This document shows positions 11,239 to 23,990 of a DNA stretch of 64,000 nucleotides, piece after piece. A program made the translations under genes and the position numbers. Position 1 is the first letter of the stretch. Each line of letters starts with the position of its first letter. A model generated the notes under the pieces. That model ran no database searches, was not told the DNA's origin, and saw only the letters and a list, made by a program, of their open reading frames with translations. The stretch is from Tetrastigma voinierianum. Taxonomy: Eukaryota > Streptophyta > Magnoliopsida > Vitales > Vitaceae. The stretch covers positions 1,798,001 through 1,862,000 of the forward strand of contig JAEQBH010000193.1 of the NCBI GenBank assembly GCA_016808115.1. Reading direction: 5' to 3'.

Positions 11239-12735
11239 CTATTCCTTGCAGTTCAAGTCTATTGCTTTTGGACCGGAATCAATGTCAATCTGATACTGGG
11301 TATTTAGATCAAGCGTCTCTGGTAATCCTGATTTTCTCAACCGGTCACCAGTTCTCTCAGTGTGGGTTGGTGATCTTTTCCCTGATGGCTGTTCCACACA
11401 ATTCCCATCGGAAATGGTGCTTCCGCACCTCTTTCTTCCACAAGCTTGTCTATCTCCAAGATGGATCTCCACAGATGTTGGGGCCATGGAAGTACACTTA
11501 TTGGTGTCCCCATTCTCATTCTTTGGTTGCTTGTCTTCCTTTCTACCAGAGCTCTCAGAGGAGGTTAAGGAGCTCTCCAGGGAACATCCTGGGCCCCTCA
11601 CTGGTTTCCTCTGTTTATCCTTCAAGCTAGAACCTCCAATTTCTGTTGTTAGTTCTGAGAATGAAGAACTTGGGCATCCTGTGTCAACCATAGAAACCAA
11701 CCGAGAGAGTTCAGCTTTCGCCATTTCCACCCCCGCAGAAGAAGAGTTATACCCAGCAAGCGTTTCCTGAGCTTTCTTTAATACTGACTGTAAATACTTC
11801 CCTTGAGCTTCAATCCGCAGCTGCAAATGTCTCTGCACCTGAAGAAAAAAAAATTAAAATCTTGATTAATTGGTATAATTTGATCTTAACCGACATAAAT
11901 GATCCAGATGAAGACTGTCCAATTGTGTCTAACCTCAATTTGTTCATGAAGTTTCCTTTGCACCTCTAATTGCAGTTGTAGGGCTTGTGCTATCTGCAAG
12001 CTTCTGATAAACACAACCCATAATCAAAAGAAGCATAATGAGTAGGAGCTATGTTTGCTTTCTCATTCAAATTTATTGACAAAACAGGGGAAGCATCAAT
12101 ATCTTACTCATTAATCGGATTCTTAGTTCCATCACTGGATTCTATATCAAACTGAATATCTCTGTTCTGATTCTCGCTGTAATCTGCATCAAAGAAAATT
12201 GATAATAAAATTCCAGGGAAAAAAAACCCATATGAGAAAACTGTGATCTGCACATGCCATTACTAATTTAGGTAATATATTGCACTCACCTTCTTGATTG
12301 CTGTCACTGAAGGTTTCCCCCTGCTGACTTTTCCCCAGCCTATATTTCTGCAATAGGTTCACCAATACACTTATAATCCTGCCTTGCAATTAATATAAGA
12401 CATAGAATGAAAACAGAAAATGCCTGTAAATGGCTTTTCAAGTGGTACAGAGTCAATCCAGGTACTCCCATCACCCTCATCAAAGTCTTGGGTGTTGCCT
12501 CTGCCAAAATAGAAACATAAAAGAACATAAAAAACTCCACAGAATTATCAAAGAGTTTCGCTTTATAAGAGAATTGGATGATGAGGACTTATATATACTC
12601 ACTGTCTGCCCCTCCAAGGTGAGCCACAGCTTCGACGAATCGATGATGAAGTTCTGGAGTCCATTTCAGCCTGGGCTTTGCATCAGTTGACAGAACCAAG
12701 CTCATATCTTGATTATGCATTTTGGGAAGACCCAT
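11239..12735 (-). CDS. PHL8: MYB-CC (GARP) transcription factor, PHL8-like
   Basis: A nuclear DNA-binding regulator of the MYB-CC/PHR1-like family, whose members bind P1BS-type sites. Six exons (minus): 12735-12603, 12500-12424, 12347-12290, 12183-12108, 12003-11934 and 11838-11239, joining in frame to 337 residues. The start ATG reads MGLPKMHNQDMSLVLSTDAK. The MYB-like domain is residues 22-73 (RLKWTPELHHRFVEAV, then TPKTLMRVMGV and LTLYHLKSHLQKYRLGKS). The coiled coil is residues 116-165 (SLQIAQALQLQLEVQRKLHE). The tail has GYNSSS, SMVDTGCPSSSFSEL and LESSLTSSESS, which I recall from Arabidopsis PHL8, and ends with two DLN motifs. Introns are 76-106 bp; four are GT-AG, and intron 2 is GC-AG. 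No stop interrupts the model. PHL8 rather than another PHL is by remembered likeness only. Confidence 0.93.
12348..12423 (-). other. GC-AG intron 2 of the MYB-CC gene
   Basis: The exon ends SHLQ (CATTTACAG) and the intron begins gcattttc, not gt. It ends attgcag before AAATATAGG (KYR). The SHLQ/KYR junction is exactly conserved in MYB-CC proteins, so no shift of the border to a GT is possible without breaking the motif. Confidence 0.85.
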
Positions 12736-13260
12736 GAATGTTATAAGGAATAGAGATAGGCAGAAGAGTGGAGCATAAATATGGGGGTTATGATGATCCT
12801 TACAGCTCTACTTGAATATGTGGCAGCTGTAGTTCTCTTTATAATTTGGAGTTGTTGGGCAGTCCTATGTTCTCACTCCATATCTGGAAACATAAGTGGG
12901 GTTATGTTGGAGGAATATATGCCACGAGCTGTGGCTCTTCTTTTCCTCCATCTCTTATTTCACCCTTTCATATCAACTTTGTTTAATTTTAATTTGTATT
13001 TTTTCCTTTCTTCTTTGACTTGAATGGGGTGGAGAGAATCTCTGATGCAGCAAAAACAGAGAAAGCAACACAGTTCATTTGGAGTCTCAAAAGGAGAGAA
13101 AAGAGGAAAAGTGTATGGTTTGTTTTTATCTTGATGTTTTCTCACCTCCCATCCCCCCTCTCTTGGTATTTTTCTCACATCTCCCACTCTCTCTGGATTC
13201 CCTGCTGAATAAGGCAGGCCCACCATAATGAATAATGGTTGCAACTTTCTTAACACTCAG
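12736..13260 (-). promoter_or_regulatory. Probable promoter and 5' UTR of the MYB-CC gene
   Basis: Upstream of the start codon on the minus strand lies a CT-rich stretch (about 12960-13180; TTTCTCTCC, TTTTCCTCTTTTC) typical of plant leaders. No clear TATA box could be assigned; the inference rests on position and composition. Confidence 0.35.
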
Positions 13261-16200
13261 AAGCTTTGAAGAAAAAAAGAATTAAATAAACTGATGGGAT
13301 TGCTTTAATTGATATTTCTTTTTGGTGATTGAAAGGGAAAACCAAATGGGCCTTTCATTCTTTTTAATTTTTTTCTTTTTCTTTTTCTTTTTTTAATTTT
13401 CCTTTTAGAGGAGGGGTGTTGTGTGTTGGCAGATTCTTTTTGTTCTTTGTAGGGATGGAGGAATCAGAGAATCTAGCCTTAGATTTTAGGGCTCCAAACA
13501 TTTACCAAATTTCTGTTATAATAAGTACTTTAATAAAGATAGTGAATCAAATCAGCCATCCTTTTGAGATGAAGACGGAATTCTATATAATCACCCCCAA
13601 GTCCTGTCAATTTTTCTCTCCCGGAAATTTGAATGGCCAAAAGATAAAATAAAAAGAAAAAAAAGATTAGTACATTTTTAGGATTATCCAAATGGAGAAG
13701 AATCTGAGGTGCTAGGGTTTACATACAGACTGGCAATCCAACCAATTATTTGATAGAAATGCTACCAAATGAACCTTCATTCAATGGGGTCTTGTCCAAG
13801 AGAAATCCAACGACCCAGTAAGATTTGTTGCCTCAGGCTCAGAGTCATCTGGAGATAAATTCCACTGTCTTGCATTATGCTACTTTACTAGCCATGCTAT
13901 TAGGATCAAAGGTATCAGATTCAGAACAAGGCATAATAATCATGATTCACAAGAAAATATAAATATTGCAATTTCTTTTTCTTTTTCTTTTTCTTTTTTT
14001 TTGCAGGGATCTCAGTGACTACATCTACACAAAGGGGATTATGACTATCTCTTATGCTGTGGTAAACAATAGAACGTAAGAAACTGAAATTGAATGGAGT
14101 TAGATCTCTCTCTCTCTGAAATAATGTGCCAGTGATCTGGGGTTGCAATCCAAGCAAAACAAGACACTGTTAAATCCCCCATCCTCCCCACATGCTATGA
14201 AATGACAAAAAGCTCCCAATAGTTTATTGCTGCACACTTTCTTCTAATATGAAAGTAATCAACAAGGCTCACCCTGCATAAAAGTCACCTAAGAGATATA
14301 TTCCAAAGTCAGTACACGTTCACTTTTAGTCTGTAATCCATATAGAAGCAGAACTGAGGAAAAGAAATTTCAACAGAAAAATAAAGGAGAAAAAAAAAAA
14401 AAAAGAAAGAAAAAGGAAGGCCTCAATGGCCAACAGCAAATCGCAAAAGTAAATTAGATGAGATTGAACTTCGGATTTCTCGGGTTGCGGCCAAAGAAGT
14501 TGATAACCGGAATCAAAATCCAATGATTGATCTCAAAGCCTTGCCATCTCAGTGCCATACATGTAGCTGGGCTGCTGCATTGATGAACAATTTCAAGGAT
14601 TCAAAGGTAAGAATAATCAGATACCAAGTAGTATTTTAAGGGGACTATCAAAGAGCAAGTGGCATGTTTAATCAATAAACAACATAAAAGATATGCCTAT
14701 ATGTGTCTTTGTAACTCCCCTGAACTTGACTAATTGACCCACCTTATTTTCATCTATTTTTTACCTATATAATTAAAATGCAGTGGGCATAGAGAGAAAA
14801 GGTACAAACATCAAATTGTTACCATAATAATTATCTTAAATAAAATTTAGACCTGAGAGATTTATGGGGTAGCTCATATTGAGAAAGAGAATGAGATCAG
14901 AAAGCTATATGTGTGATCATTGAGAGGGTGAGCATTGAGTGAAAAGCTACATTGCTCATATGGTTACAATAATCATTATATCAGATAAAATTTTGACTTG
15001 AAAGATCTATGTGGTGGATCCAATAAGTTGTGGGTCCCCAGTCACAGCGAGGAGGGGTTCTTCCTGAGCAAGCATCTGCTTCTCCTGTCCCAGACTGGTA
15101 TTCCTTATTGGCAAGCACATAGCTCAAATTCAAGGAAAGGAATATAATTATTGACATGTTTTACAATATATGTGGCCCAAATGTTTGAAAAACAGGAAAA
15201 GAAGAGGAGTTATTGAAGTACCTTTCTCTTTAACCAGCTGCTGTACTTGAAGCTCCTTTCTTGCTTTAATATATTCCATAAGGAGTAAAGGAGATTCCGG
15301 GATGATGCCAGACGACCCATGGTATTTTTAGGTCAGTAGGAGAAGGTCCGGTGAATCAAAAGTCATTTAAACAAAGGTGCCTCATCAATTATTATTCTAT
15401 AAGGGTCCCAATAGAGGAGATCTACAAATCCAAAAGCATGGAAAGAAGATGAGAAGAATATGGCCTCAGGAATCAGGAAAAGAGAAACAAAAGGAACTAG
15501 TCACCATCCCACCAAAGAATAATTCAATTTATTGCTGCAAGCTTATAGAATGAACACTGTTGCCTCATGAAAATGACGCGAGCAATATGTCACTTATCAG
15601 TTTTTCTATCCATGCACTATCTTAGTAATGGCAAAACTTTAGACGAATGAAGAATGTAAAAAATTGAGGATGAATCATTTCAAATGGTAGTAAATACTTT
15701 TCTCTTTATCAAAACATAGACAGCACCTAATGAAATCATCATAATAAAAGATCAGCAAAATCATAAGGTCATTTTCTTACTTACTTTCATTCACACCTCT
15801 CAACTAAAAGGGCAAAAAAGGTAACATGCATTGCCAAGTTAGGCCCTGCAATCTTTACTTTAGTTTCATTAATTTCACCCTACTCAAAGCCCCCACAATG
15901 AAGAAATCATAGCTCCTCCTATCTTCGCCCGCATGTTGCTTGCAAATATGGCTGCTTCAGTCCACCATCCAAAATCATAATGCTAGTCTAGTGCAAACAT
16001 GGGCCATCAACCAATCAATTTTTTCTAAAGCACAATTAAGCAGTACATGGCAAACCAGAAAAAATAAAATTCCATCATTTGCATTGTATCACACCTATAC
16101 TCATAAACTGAAAGAAAAAAATGTATGATAATGGGCTCATTATAATGAATTGAGGCATTGGTACAAGGACAATGAATGTCTCCCAAATAGCATCTCTTGA

Positions 16201-19200
16201 AATTTTAGAAGTGAATTTTGTCTTTAATAAAGAGTAAAAAAAAAAAAAAAAACTAACAAATGCAATGAAAAGTAGGATGAGGTTCTGAAGCGCACGCTTT
16301 AGTAAGTAATAAATAAGTCACCTACGTACAGATGAGGCTCATGCCCCAATCAATTCTTTAGGAGACAGTTATATCCTGTTTTCTGTGAGCTAAGAATGAC
16401 CTTCCAATCACCAAACTTTAGTATTTTTAGTTCACTAAATAACCTAGGTTCTCAAATCACGAGGCTAATATATGCCAAAGTTTTAAAAAAAGAGAGTACT
16501 TGGGGGGGTTGTTGGTCACTACTGGTCAGTGACTGCAGAAAAAGTTTAATGTATGAAAATCTTTGCCTAATTTAGGTTATGTTTTGTCAAAGATGGCACA
16601 TAGTACTTGAACCTTTTAAAATCATAATTTTCAGCCATGTTTACATAGACTTCCTGGTCGATGGAGGATTCTCGGTTTCAAGTTCACCTCATGTCAGCTG
16701 TAAAAAAATTTCAATATTCTTAATGTAGAATATGACCAATATGTTGCACATATCATGGCTTTCTTCACCAAGACAAGAGTGTCATACATGTTTCATTTAG
16801 TGATATTCAATTTCTGGAATCTATGTGAGGAACATCTTTGTCTAAGACCCCACAACTTGATTGATAGAGACAAAATAGAATCATGCATAAATATTCCCTC
16901 AAATAATTCAGGCAAGACTGAACACATTACTGATAAAATGGTACACCCAACACCTCCTACCTCTTGGTTGACAAGACTAAAACTCAGAGCCCGCATGGAT
17001 AAGGCCTGAGCTTCACAAAGAAAAGGAGCTGTAGATACTGAAATAATCTGTTTTTCAAGAAAATTAAACCAGTAGACACAGGAGGTCCCAGAGAATTTAT
17101 AAAGAGAAGTTACTTTTCCTATTTTATGTAGTTGGTATTGAATTATTCAAGATACTGTATAATCTCAAAACTTAAAATAACATTGGAACAAGAACTTGCC
17201 AAAAGTGAAGTTTGAAGTCTTTCCTAGCAGAGGACCATTCTTGTTCTTATTGGAGATCTTCTGTTGTCCTTTTATTTCTTTAAAACAATCTTCTTCCTCC
17301 ATAACCCTATACATGTTAGGTAGATGCATTGTAAATTCACAACCCTAAAGAATAGAGTTTCATTCTTGAGAATCTGAACAACATGCCATTAATTTTCTGG
17401 GTACCAAAGGACAGAGAAAGAACAAAATGCTTGGAGCTTTACTATCTATCTCATATGAATGGTTGGTGTACTACTTTATAGTTTAAGCTTTATGATATAA
17501 TTGATAACCTGACATGATATCATTTTTTTGGTAACCCATCAATTGTGGTTTTCCTCTTCATATTGGATATGGACCATACAAAAGGGGCACTGTTGGGTGT
17601 TAGCTTGATCTACACTTTGGCCCCACTAAGCTTTTGGGTTTGTATGGTCATTTATATGGTAGCTGCAACTTATTTTATTTCATTTTCACCCTAAAAGAAT
17701 GAAGGCAACCTTCCAGATCAGCATGTCAAATATCTCCTGAAGGTTTCTAAATCTAGTTGCTCAATTACCATCCCTCTTATTCTGAGGGATGCATTTTTGC
17801 TGACAAAGTCATAGTTTCTAGGCAGTACCTCAAGACAACAAGATAAAAGTATGTGTTTCTGTCATTTATGTCTTTTAAGCAATGCTATTAGAGTTACACA
17901 GAAACTGTTTCTTGTCGCTCACACTTCATATTTTTTAAGTGAACATATAATCACAAAAAGTGTGATGGAGAACGAACCATAGATGCCTACTTCATTTAAT
18001 AAAATCAATACCAATTAATACTGATCAGATGATAATCTCAAATGACAACCTAAGATTTGGATATACCTGATATTGTTTGAGTACTGGGGTTTATTGTAAA
18101 ATTTAGCTGTGCCCTTTAGAAAACGGTTGGAGGTCTCCAAGCTGGTTTCTAATTTCAGTACATGTAGGTCATCAGACTCATTCACCCAATTTCATACATA
18201 TAGTCCTTGTGCCTCTTTATAACCTTTTCCCTTTTCTCCGCTTTTATAATCAAGTAAAATAACCACCATGATCATCATATGATGGAACTCCCAGAGGCAT
18301 GCATGTTTTACTTTCAATGATATAATCTTATTTGAGGTTAGTAAACTTGTAATTCATTTAAGTGTAGACTGTGGAGCACATATGCTTCAGCCATCACCTG
18401 GACACCACATGCTGAACACGTGGAGTCACATGGGGTACATGGTGGTCCATTGGAAAAAACAGATGCCTCATCCGATTATTTCCATATTCAGGATGCCTCA
18501 TGTTGACTTTGGTTTGGTTCATGGTTGTACATTGGCAGCTCGAATAAGAGACCTTGAGAATCAATGGCAAGGGTAAAACTTGTAGTCTTCTCACAGTGTG
18601 GTTGGCATGTCACTTTTGACACTTCACAGTGTGTCAACAGCAAGCCCAGTGAATCCCCCACAAGGGCATGTTGTAGAAGACAATGAGAAACTCACCCACA
18701 CCTTCTTGATTTATATGTAAGGCCTCCAAGGGGGTTGTCATCTTCAGCTTGTCTTTAATACAAAAGTCAGCTCAATTCTTTCCTTGGGCAGACGTCAGCA
18801 CAAATCTATTCCCAAGACATGTTGTAAAGGCTGCCTACATTGTAACTCATCGAACCTACAACTCTGAGTTTTCCACTCAATACAAAGCAGCAGGGCTTTT
18901 CTTCACTGGCCAGCTCCATAAAATGGAACAATTTTAACATCTACTAGCTATAGGCCTGACTCAGTTTCTCCACTCTCCTTTCCTTTTATGTTGTTTTGCT
19001 CTGCCCTCGCTCTGGCTGTTCTCACAAGACCATTCATCTCACATGGTCTATCTCCTAAATCTATAAACTACACCAACACATTCTCTGCCAACCAAGGATA
19101 AAAGTAATGCAATTAGATGAGCAACAAAGTACTTACGATTTCATCGCTTTGTCATCACTTAAGTACAACTGGGCAACCATCAAGCTACTAAATTAGTTAT

Positions 19201-19687
19201 ACTATAGATTTAAATATCATAAAATAAAATTTAAACCCAAACATATTTCATCTGGCTGGACACAAATTCTACATTTCCAGCTTTACTTATTCCATCCACA
19301 CCCTAAATTCTAATAAAGGGATAGACAGCCTGCTAGATTAAGCAGTAAATCAGGCATTACCTAAGAGGCAGGCATTCTTTTTTATGATATTGCTAATGAT
19401 ACTTGAACAGAAATATCCTTCCTGTATAGACATGGATAAAATTCTGAACCTAGAAAAAGGATATGAATCTCTACCAGCTGATGATATGGAAAGGCATACA
19501 GAGAATTGTATTTACACTGAAACCTAAGAGGTGCAACCATACAAAAACTTGTTGATTGACTACGATGACAGTATATTTGAGATCAAGCAATCCCTATATT
19601 TGAACCTCTCTGTTTTAGTCCATGCTCCAAAAAATGAGAGGGTGAGGATATCTTATGCCCATAAGGCTCAAGTGGTAAAGGGATGTG
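13261..19687. other. Long intergenic stretch without a supported gene
   Basis: About 6.4 kb of AT-rich DNA. I see short homopolymer and (TTTTC)n tracts (13975-14000), an A-rich run near 14391 and 16238, and a (TC)n tract at 14106-14119. No conserved protein domain, tRNA or retroelement was recognised on either strand. A possible two-exon transcript at 14981-15320 is discussed under rejected items. Confidence 0.5.
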
Positions 19688-20000
19688 ATGGGTGTGAGTA
19701 CCATGGTCTTTAGCAGACCCACTACTCGATGGGCCTAGGGCCTGTTTGGCTGAGCTGATCCGTGTCTGAGACGGCGAAGCTCACATGTCGGCTGGAAGGC
19801 CGCTGCCTGGGCGAGGGGGTAGAAAGCACGTGCGAGAGAGCCAATTCTTTCCCGGAAGCTAGCTTTAGGGCAACCGGAGTCTAGGTTTAAGTCCCTAGCA
19901 GGCGGAGTCCTTAGCGTGAAGTTCATTATAGAAGGATACGAGGCGAAAATCTGAGATGTTATGTGGATTTCCAGTGTCCAAATCCATTATTTCCCGAAAA

Positions 20001-20063
20001 GCTTAATCCTTGATAAAGAAGGATTAATCTTTGATAAAGAAGAATCAATCCTTGATAAGGAAG
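20001..20063 (+). repeat. LTR-internal 21-bp triplication (5' LTR of A)
   Basis: Three units around the core TTAATCCTTGATAA, about 70 bp upstream of the TATA box, possibly an enhancer-like block. The same array is in the 3' LTR at 28363-28425. Confidence 0.8.
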
Positions 20064-20123
20064 GAGATATTTTATCACTAAAATTACGAGATTTTCTTTC
20101 CTGAAAGCAAGGAGAGGTTCGTG

Positions 20124-20130
20124 TATAAAT
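20124..20130 (+). promoter_or_regulatory. TATA box of the element A LTR promoter
   Basis: TATAAAT after GGTTCGTG; it is preserved in the 3' LTR at 28487-28493. Its place downstream of the 21-bp units fits an LTR promoter. Confidence 0.55.
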
Positions 20131-20321
20131 TAGGAAGATCCCCCACGAGGGGAAGGTAAGTAATTCCAACTGCGCATACTTTCTTCTTCTTCTTCCTCTC
20201 CATATTTTTGTTGACTTAATCATCAGAGAGGTGGCGGACCCACCGTTGCTAGATCACTCTTTTTGCAGGTTTACATTGTGCCTTTGATGCCTAGGGGTTT
20301 AAACGATCAAGGTAACAACAA

Positions 20322-20337
20322 TTGGTGCCGTTTGCAA
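20322..20337 (+). other. Primer-binding site of element A
   Basis: TTGGTGCCGTTTGC follows the LTR end by one or two bases. It is one change from the TGGCGCCG start usual for Tat elements (TGGTGCCG). Confidence 0.6.
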
Positions 20338-20453
20338 GAACCGGAAACGAAAGTCTTGTTCTGATGTAGAGGCAGCATCATGTTGTCTACTAGCCACGCC
20401 ATTAGCTTGGAACCTCTATTAGTTACACTCTCATAGTCAGCCGGCGAGTTGCA

Positions 20454-22213
20454 ATGTCAACCAATTCGATGATCCAATCGCCAAAAGATCAATTCCTCCA
20501 TTGGCGTCAAGACATGGAGATGAAACAAGAGGAACAAACAAAACAGATGAAGGAGCTGCAAGGGTCAGGCTGAACACTTGCGGCGTGAGAATGACTAGTT
20601 GTGGGCCTAGATTGAAAAAAGGCATGACCTTGGAAAAGACGTGCAAGATAGCGACAGCCGATCGCCCTAGTTAAAGGGAAGGAGCCTATTGCACCTAACG
20701 ATGTTGATACCTTAACGGACGATGAGCTATCTTTAAGCAGCTCCTCATCCCTGAGTATCTCGTCGGCAAAGAACGCTCAGGAGAGCACAAAGACTAGATC
20801 GTGCAAGAGGCCTCCGCCTCACCTTGTCTTCATTAATGCTGTTAGTGGAGCATCTCGCAGGGTAAGGAGAGAGGCAAGCAGAAGACAGAATCGGCCAGAT
20901 CAAGCCCTTAGGAACCTGCTAGTGTTGCCCTTAGGCACATTGCCACAAATACCGCCTGTGCATCCTACCTTCGGTACAATGCCAACGTTCTACATACCTC
21001 CAGTAGCCTTAATTCGAAGACTCGATGACATGCTCTCTTCGCCCCTAGGGCAACACATCCTTGACTACGGCCCGCCTTGTGGGTTTGCTATTCCGGTTTT
21101 CACCGCGTTCGATGGCTCCACTGACCCTTACGATCATATGCTCCATTATAATCAAGTAATGACACTAAACGCCGGCAATGACTGACTATTATGCAAAGTA
21201 TTCTTGGCTAGCTTACGGGGGCCTGTGTTGGCCTGGTTTCATAAGCTACTGCTTTATTCTATAAATTCATTCAATGAATTATGGGTCGCATTCATATCGC
21301 AATATCTTTGTTCAGTGCGGAAAAAGAGGAACATCAGCTCCTTACAGACTATTCTCAAGTAGGAAGAAAAGACCATTCGAGACTTCACAAGGAGGCTCGG
21401 GCAAGCAGTCCATCAGATAGACTCGTATAGCATGGATGCAATCCTCCAAAACTTTAGGAGAAGCTTTGGGCCATCGACTCCTTTTTTCCAGTCACTATCT
21501 TTAGACCCGCTAGCGACAACGGAAGAATTATATAGGTGGGCTGAGGTATTCAATTCTGGAGGACAATATCCATGTAGTAACCCAGATTGTCATGATTACG
21601 AACCAATCAACTGAGGGAAGTAAGCCGCCTGGGAAAAAGCCGTCCGAGTCCAAGGAAGGTTAGAGCAAAGACAGAAAGCGATCCCATGATTAGTCATAGA
21701 AGAAGAGAGAGCTCCAACAATTTACCCCCCTGAATGTCTCTTATGAGAGGCTATTACCCATCATTCGTGACTTGCTAGAGTTTAAATGGTTTGCACTAAT
21801 CCAGACGGATCCTCCCCAAAGAAACAAATCATTGTGGTGCGATTATCATAGAAATCATGGACATGAGACCGACAGGTACCGAAGCCTGAAGTTTATGGTG
21901 GAAAAGTTTATTAAAGCGGGACACCTAAGGAGGTATATCAGAGAAATTGACAACGAGTGGAATCAGGGCAGGCCGCGGACAAAGTTGCATTCATTGTGAC
22001 AGCTACGTCAGAATCTAGATTGGCTATTAACTATATATTGGGCGGATCGTCTGATGACCAAAATCAGTCAAAGACCCAACATAAGAGGCTCTTGAGAGCC
22101 GCCACCGTTAAGGCTTGGATAAATGCTATCCATGCGGAGGGGAGACATGAAGAAACCAAGCAGATAGACGACCCCATATCCTTTCATCATGTCAACCCGA
22201 ATAGGGTCATTGT
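20454..22213 (+). pseudogene. gag and start of protease, element A
   Basis: The capsid polyprotein starts at ATG 20454 (MSTNSMIQSPKDQFLHWRQ). Fragments in changing frames include FDGSTDPYDHMLHYNQVMT (21108-21170), RSFGPSTPFFQSLSL (21459-21510) and the Cys/His block CDYHRNHGHE (21838-21870). The protease leader ISFHHVNPNRVIV runs to 22213, where an LTR-type insertion cuts it. Stops near 20570 and 21183 and several shifts show decay. Confidence 0.85.
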
Positions 22214-23812
22214 TGTGAGCCCCAGCTAGGGTCGTTAATGACGAATCAACTGCGGAGATGCTCGTGGATGTCAGTGGCTCCGATACCACTCACAAAAATC
22301 AGGCGAGAGTCTCCTTTGTGCGGGAGCTCTACCCAGGTGCAAACCTGTCCCAACAATTAACACTTGTCCCTTCGGGTCCATGCGAGTAAAATGGCCACTT
22401 GGGCCCCATGCATCAATACTCGCAAGAATTACATGTTGTATACGATAGTTCGAGAGTTATTACAATACTCTTAACCCAGAAACATATACTCCAAAATTTA
22501 AAGTTTTAATACATGTTCTACAAAACGAATACCAAAACCTGGCAAGCTTTCTTCTAGAGCTGTGACCTCTAATGGCGCCGTCCTCCTGTACACTCCCTGT
22601 ATCTGAAATAGTGATCCCTCGACAGTGAGGCAAAACCCGATAGTGATAATTTCCTACGTGGGTTACTCCTACCTAAGTGCACATGTCATGGCAAATGTCA
22701 GGCTTAAGCAAAATCTGTGATTCTACTTGAATGTCTACGTGCAAACCATGTCTCGAGTCCTCGTGACTCCCTCACATGCACAGAAATAAATGCGAGAAAA
22801 ACATCGTTTGCACTTTTCTTTCATTTTCGTGTCATGCACTCACACCTATCGTTCTAGGGTGCCTCGGTGCATATGGAATGCATTATGCCAATTCCAAAAT
22901 ATTCATGCTAATATATTTTACATGCATATATTAACATAATTAATTCACATAATTCACGTTATACAATTCTGATCAATAACACCAAAATTAGCTCACATAG
23001 GTAATAACAAATCAATGATTCATTTTGAATGCTCTGACAACAAAAAAATCACATAACCAATCCAAGTGAATAAGTGAAACCCTCGGGTCATTGTTCGTAG
23101 CCGCCTGATATAGGGATTTCCTCCGCTCTAGGTTGAAAGATTTTGGGGCCAGAAATTACCGGCCCTAAATCAGGTCTTAGAATATCACTAAACCATTCGC
23201 ACATGGATCTTGAAGTAAAGCAGATAGCCTGGTAAGAAAAGATCCTGCCTCTTGGGTTTTGAGCTCCACAAAATTGAGGTGATCACGCGTAGGCCTGCTG
23301 GCATTAGAGCGACTTTGCTTCTTGCTCAGGAGAGCTAGATGGTCGAGCAGGAAATCTAGAGAGAAGTCACCCTCTCTCTCTAAAATGCGGATCCAGCCCT
23401 CCTTTGCATGTTTGCTCTTTCTTATGGAGAAAACTATTCTCTTGTCTTATCTTTCATTTTAACAGTGTTGTCAATGTCAGCTAAGTTTGGATTTTGACAC
23501 ATGACTTAATCTAAGCCATTCATCTCATCCTCTCACTAATCATGCAACATGTGTCACATGGGTACATATAGTAGGTGACCTTTGTCACATCACATGTCTC
23601 TCACAAGTCATTTTGACACCCGTGCCGATGCCTCAAAAGCGTGAAATTCAGTGTCTCGAGTCGACGAGGGTCGATGTGGTAGCTAGATTTCGTAGGATGA
23701 TTCCGACGGTGAAGTCCGTTTCATCATCCGAGATCTAGAAAAATTTCGGATTTTGATCGAAATTACCATTTTGCCATTTTTCAGAAAATTAGATTTTTCT
23801 TGAGGTTTCACA
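22214..23812 (-). mobile_element. LTR-type insertion in the protease of element A (family 1)
   Basis: A 1599-bp insertion flanked by the TSD ATTGT at 22209-22213 and 23813-23817. On the minus strand it starts TGTGAAACCTCAAG (at 23812) and ends GGGGCTCACA (at 22214). It is homologous to 33914-35909 and 60400-62698: all three share a run from a GGCAAAA block through TCTAGATCTCGGAT (or near variants) to CACCGT about 90-140 bp from the start. TGGTATCGGAGC, 11 of 12 bases like the tRNA-iMet primer site, lies about 80 bp before its end. No coding region is present. Confidence 0.88.
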
Positions 23813-23990
23813 ATTGTGCTCAACTATGATGCATTGATACTCACTCTTTGTATTAATGGTTTTGATGTGCACAGGGTATTGATAAATCCTGACAGTGCAG
23901 CGGACTTGGTGCAACTACCCTCCTTTAAGTAGATGAAGCTTTCCTTAGATACGGTGAACTCAACTTGGTTTAAAGTATTTTCTTTTAATA
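23813..23990 (+). pseudogene. Rest of the protease of element A
   Basis: The reading frame resumes right after the insertion: NYDALILTLCINGFDVH, then a decayed catalytic site NPDSAADL (Asp of the D-S/T-G triad kept, Gly lost) and a stop after about 43 residues. The same block in element C is unbroken, which proves the insertion point. Confidence 0.85.

Larger units (their letters stand above)
19693..20320 (+). repeat. 5' LTR of element A
   Basis: Starts TGTGAGTACCATGGTC and ends GGTAACAACA, directly before the primer site. A TATA box (TATAAAT, 20124-20130) and three 21-bp tandem units (20001-20063) lie in the second half. The second half is about 90% like the 3' LTR by eye, but the first 280 bp are far more different. 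Confidence 0.9.

Noticed and set aside
14555..14600. Minus-strand QQPSYMYGTEMARL-stop, looking like a protein C-terminus
   Set aside because: Too short, no matching upstream exon found.
14981..15320. Possible two-exon minus-strand transcript (15320-15222, 15094-14981), about 70 codons from ATG 15320
   Set aside because: The splice borders are plausible, but the protein matches nothing, two other frames are equally open, and the distance to the MYB-CC gene would also fit non-coding 5' exons. RNA evidence would decide.
16755..17009. Overlapping ORFs on both strands at 16755-17009
   Set aside because: Mirror frames of the same AT-rich DNA with no conserved motif or splice context.
18382..18937. 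ORFs of 60-66 codons at 18382-18594 and 18749-18937
   Set aside because: No recognisable protein, both strands equally open; treated as chance.
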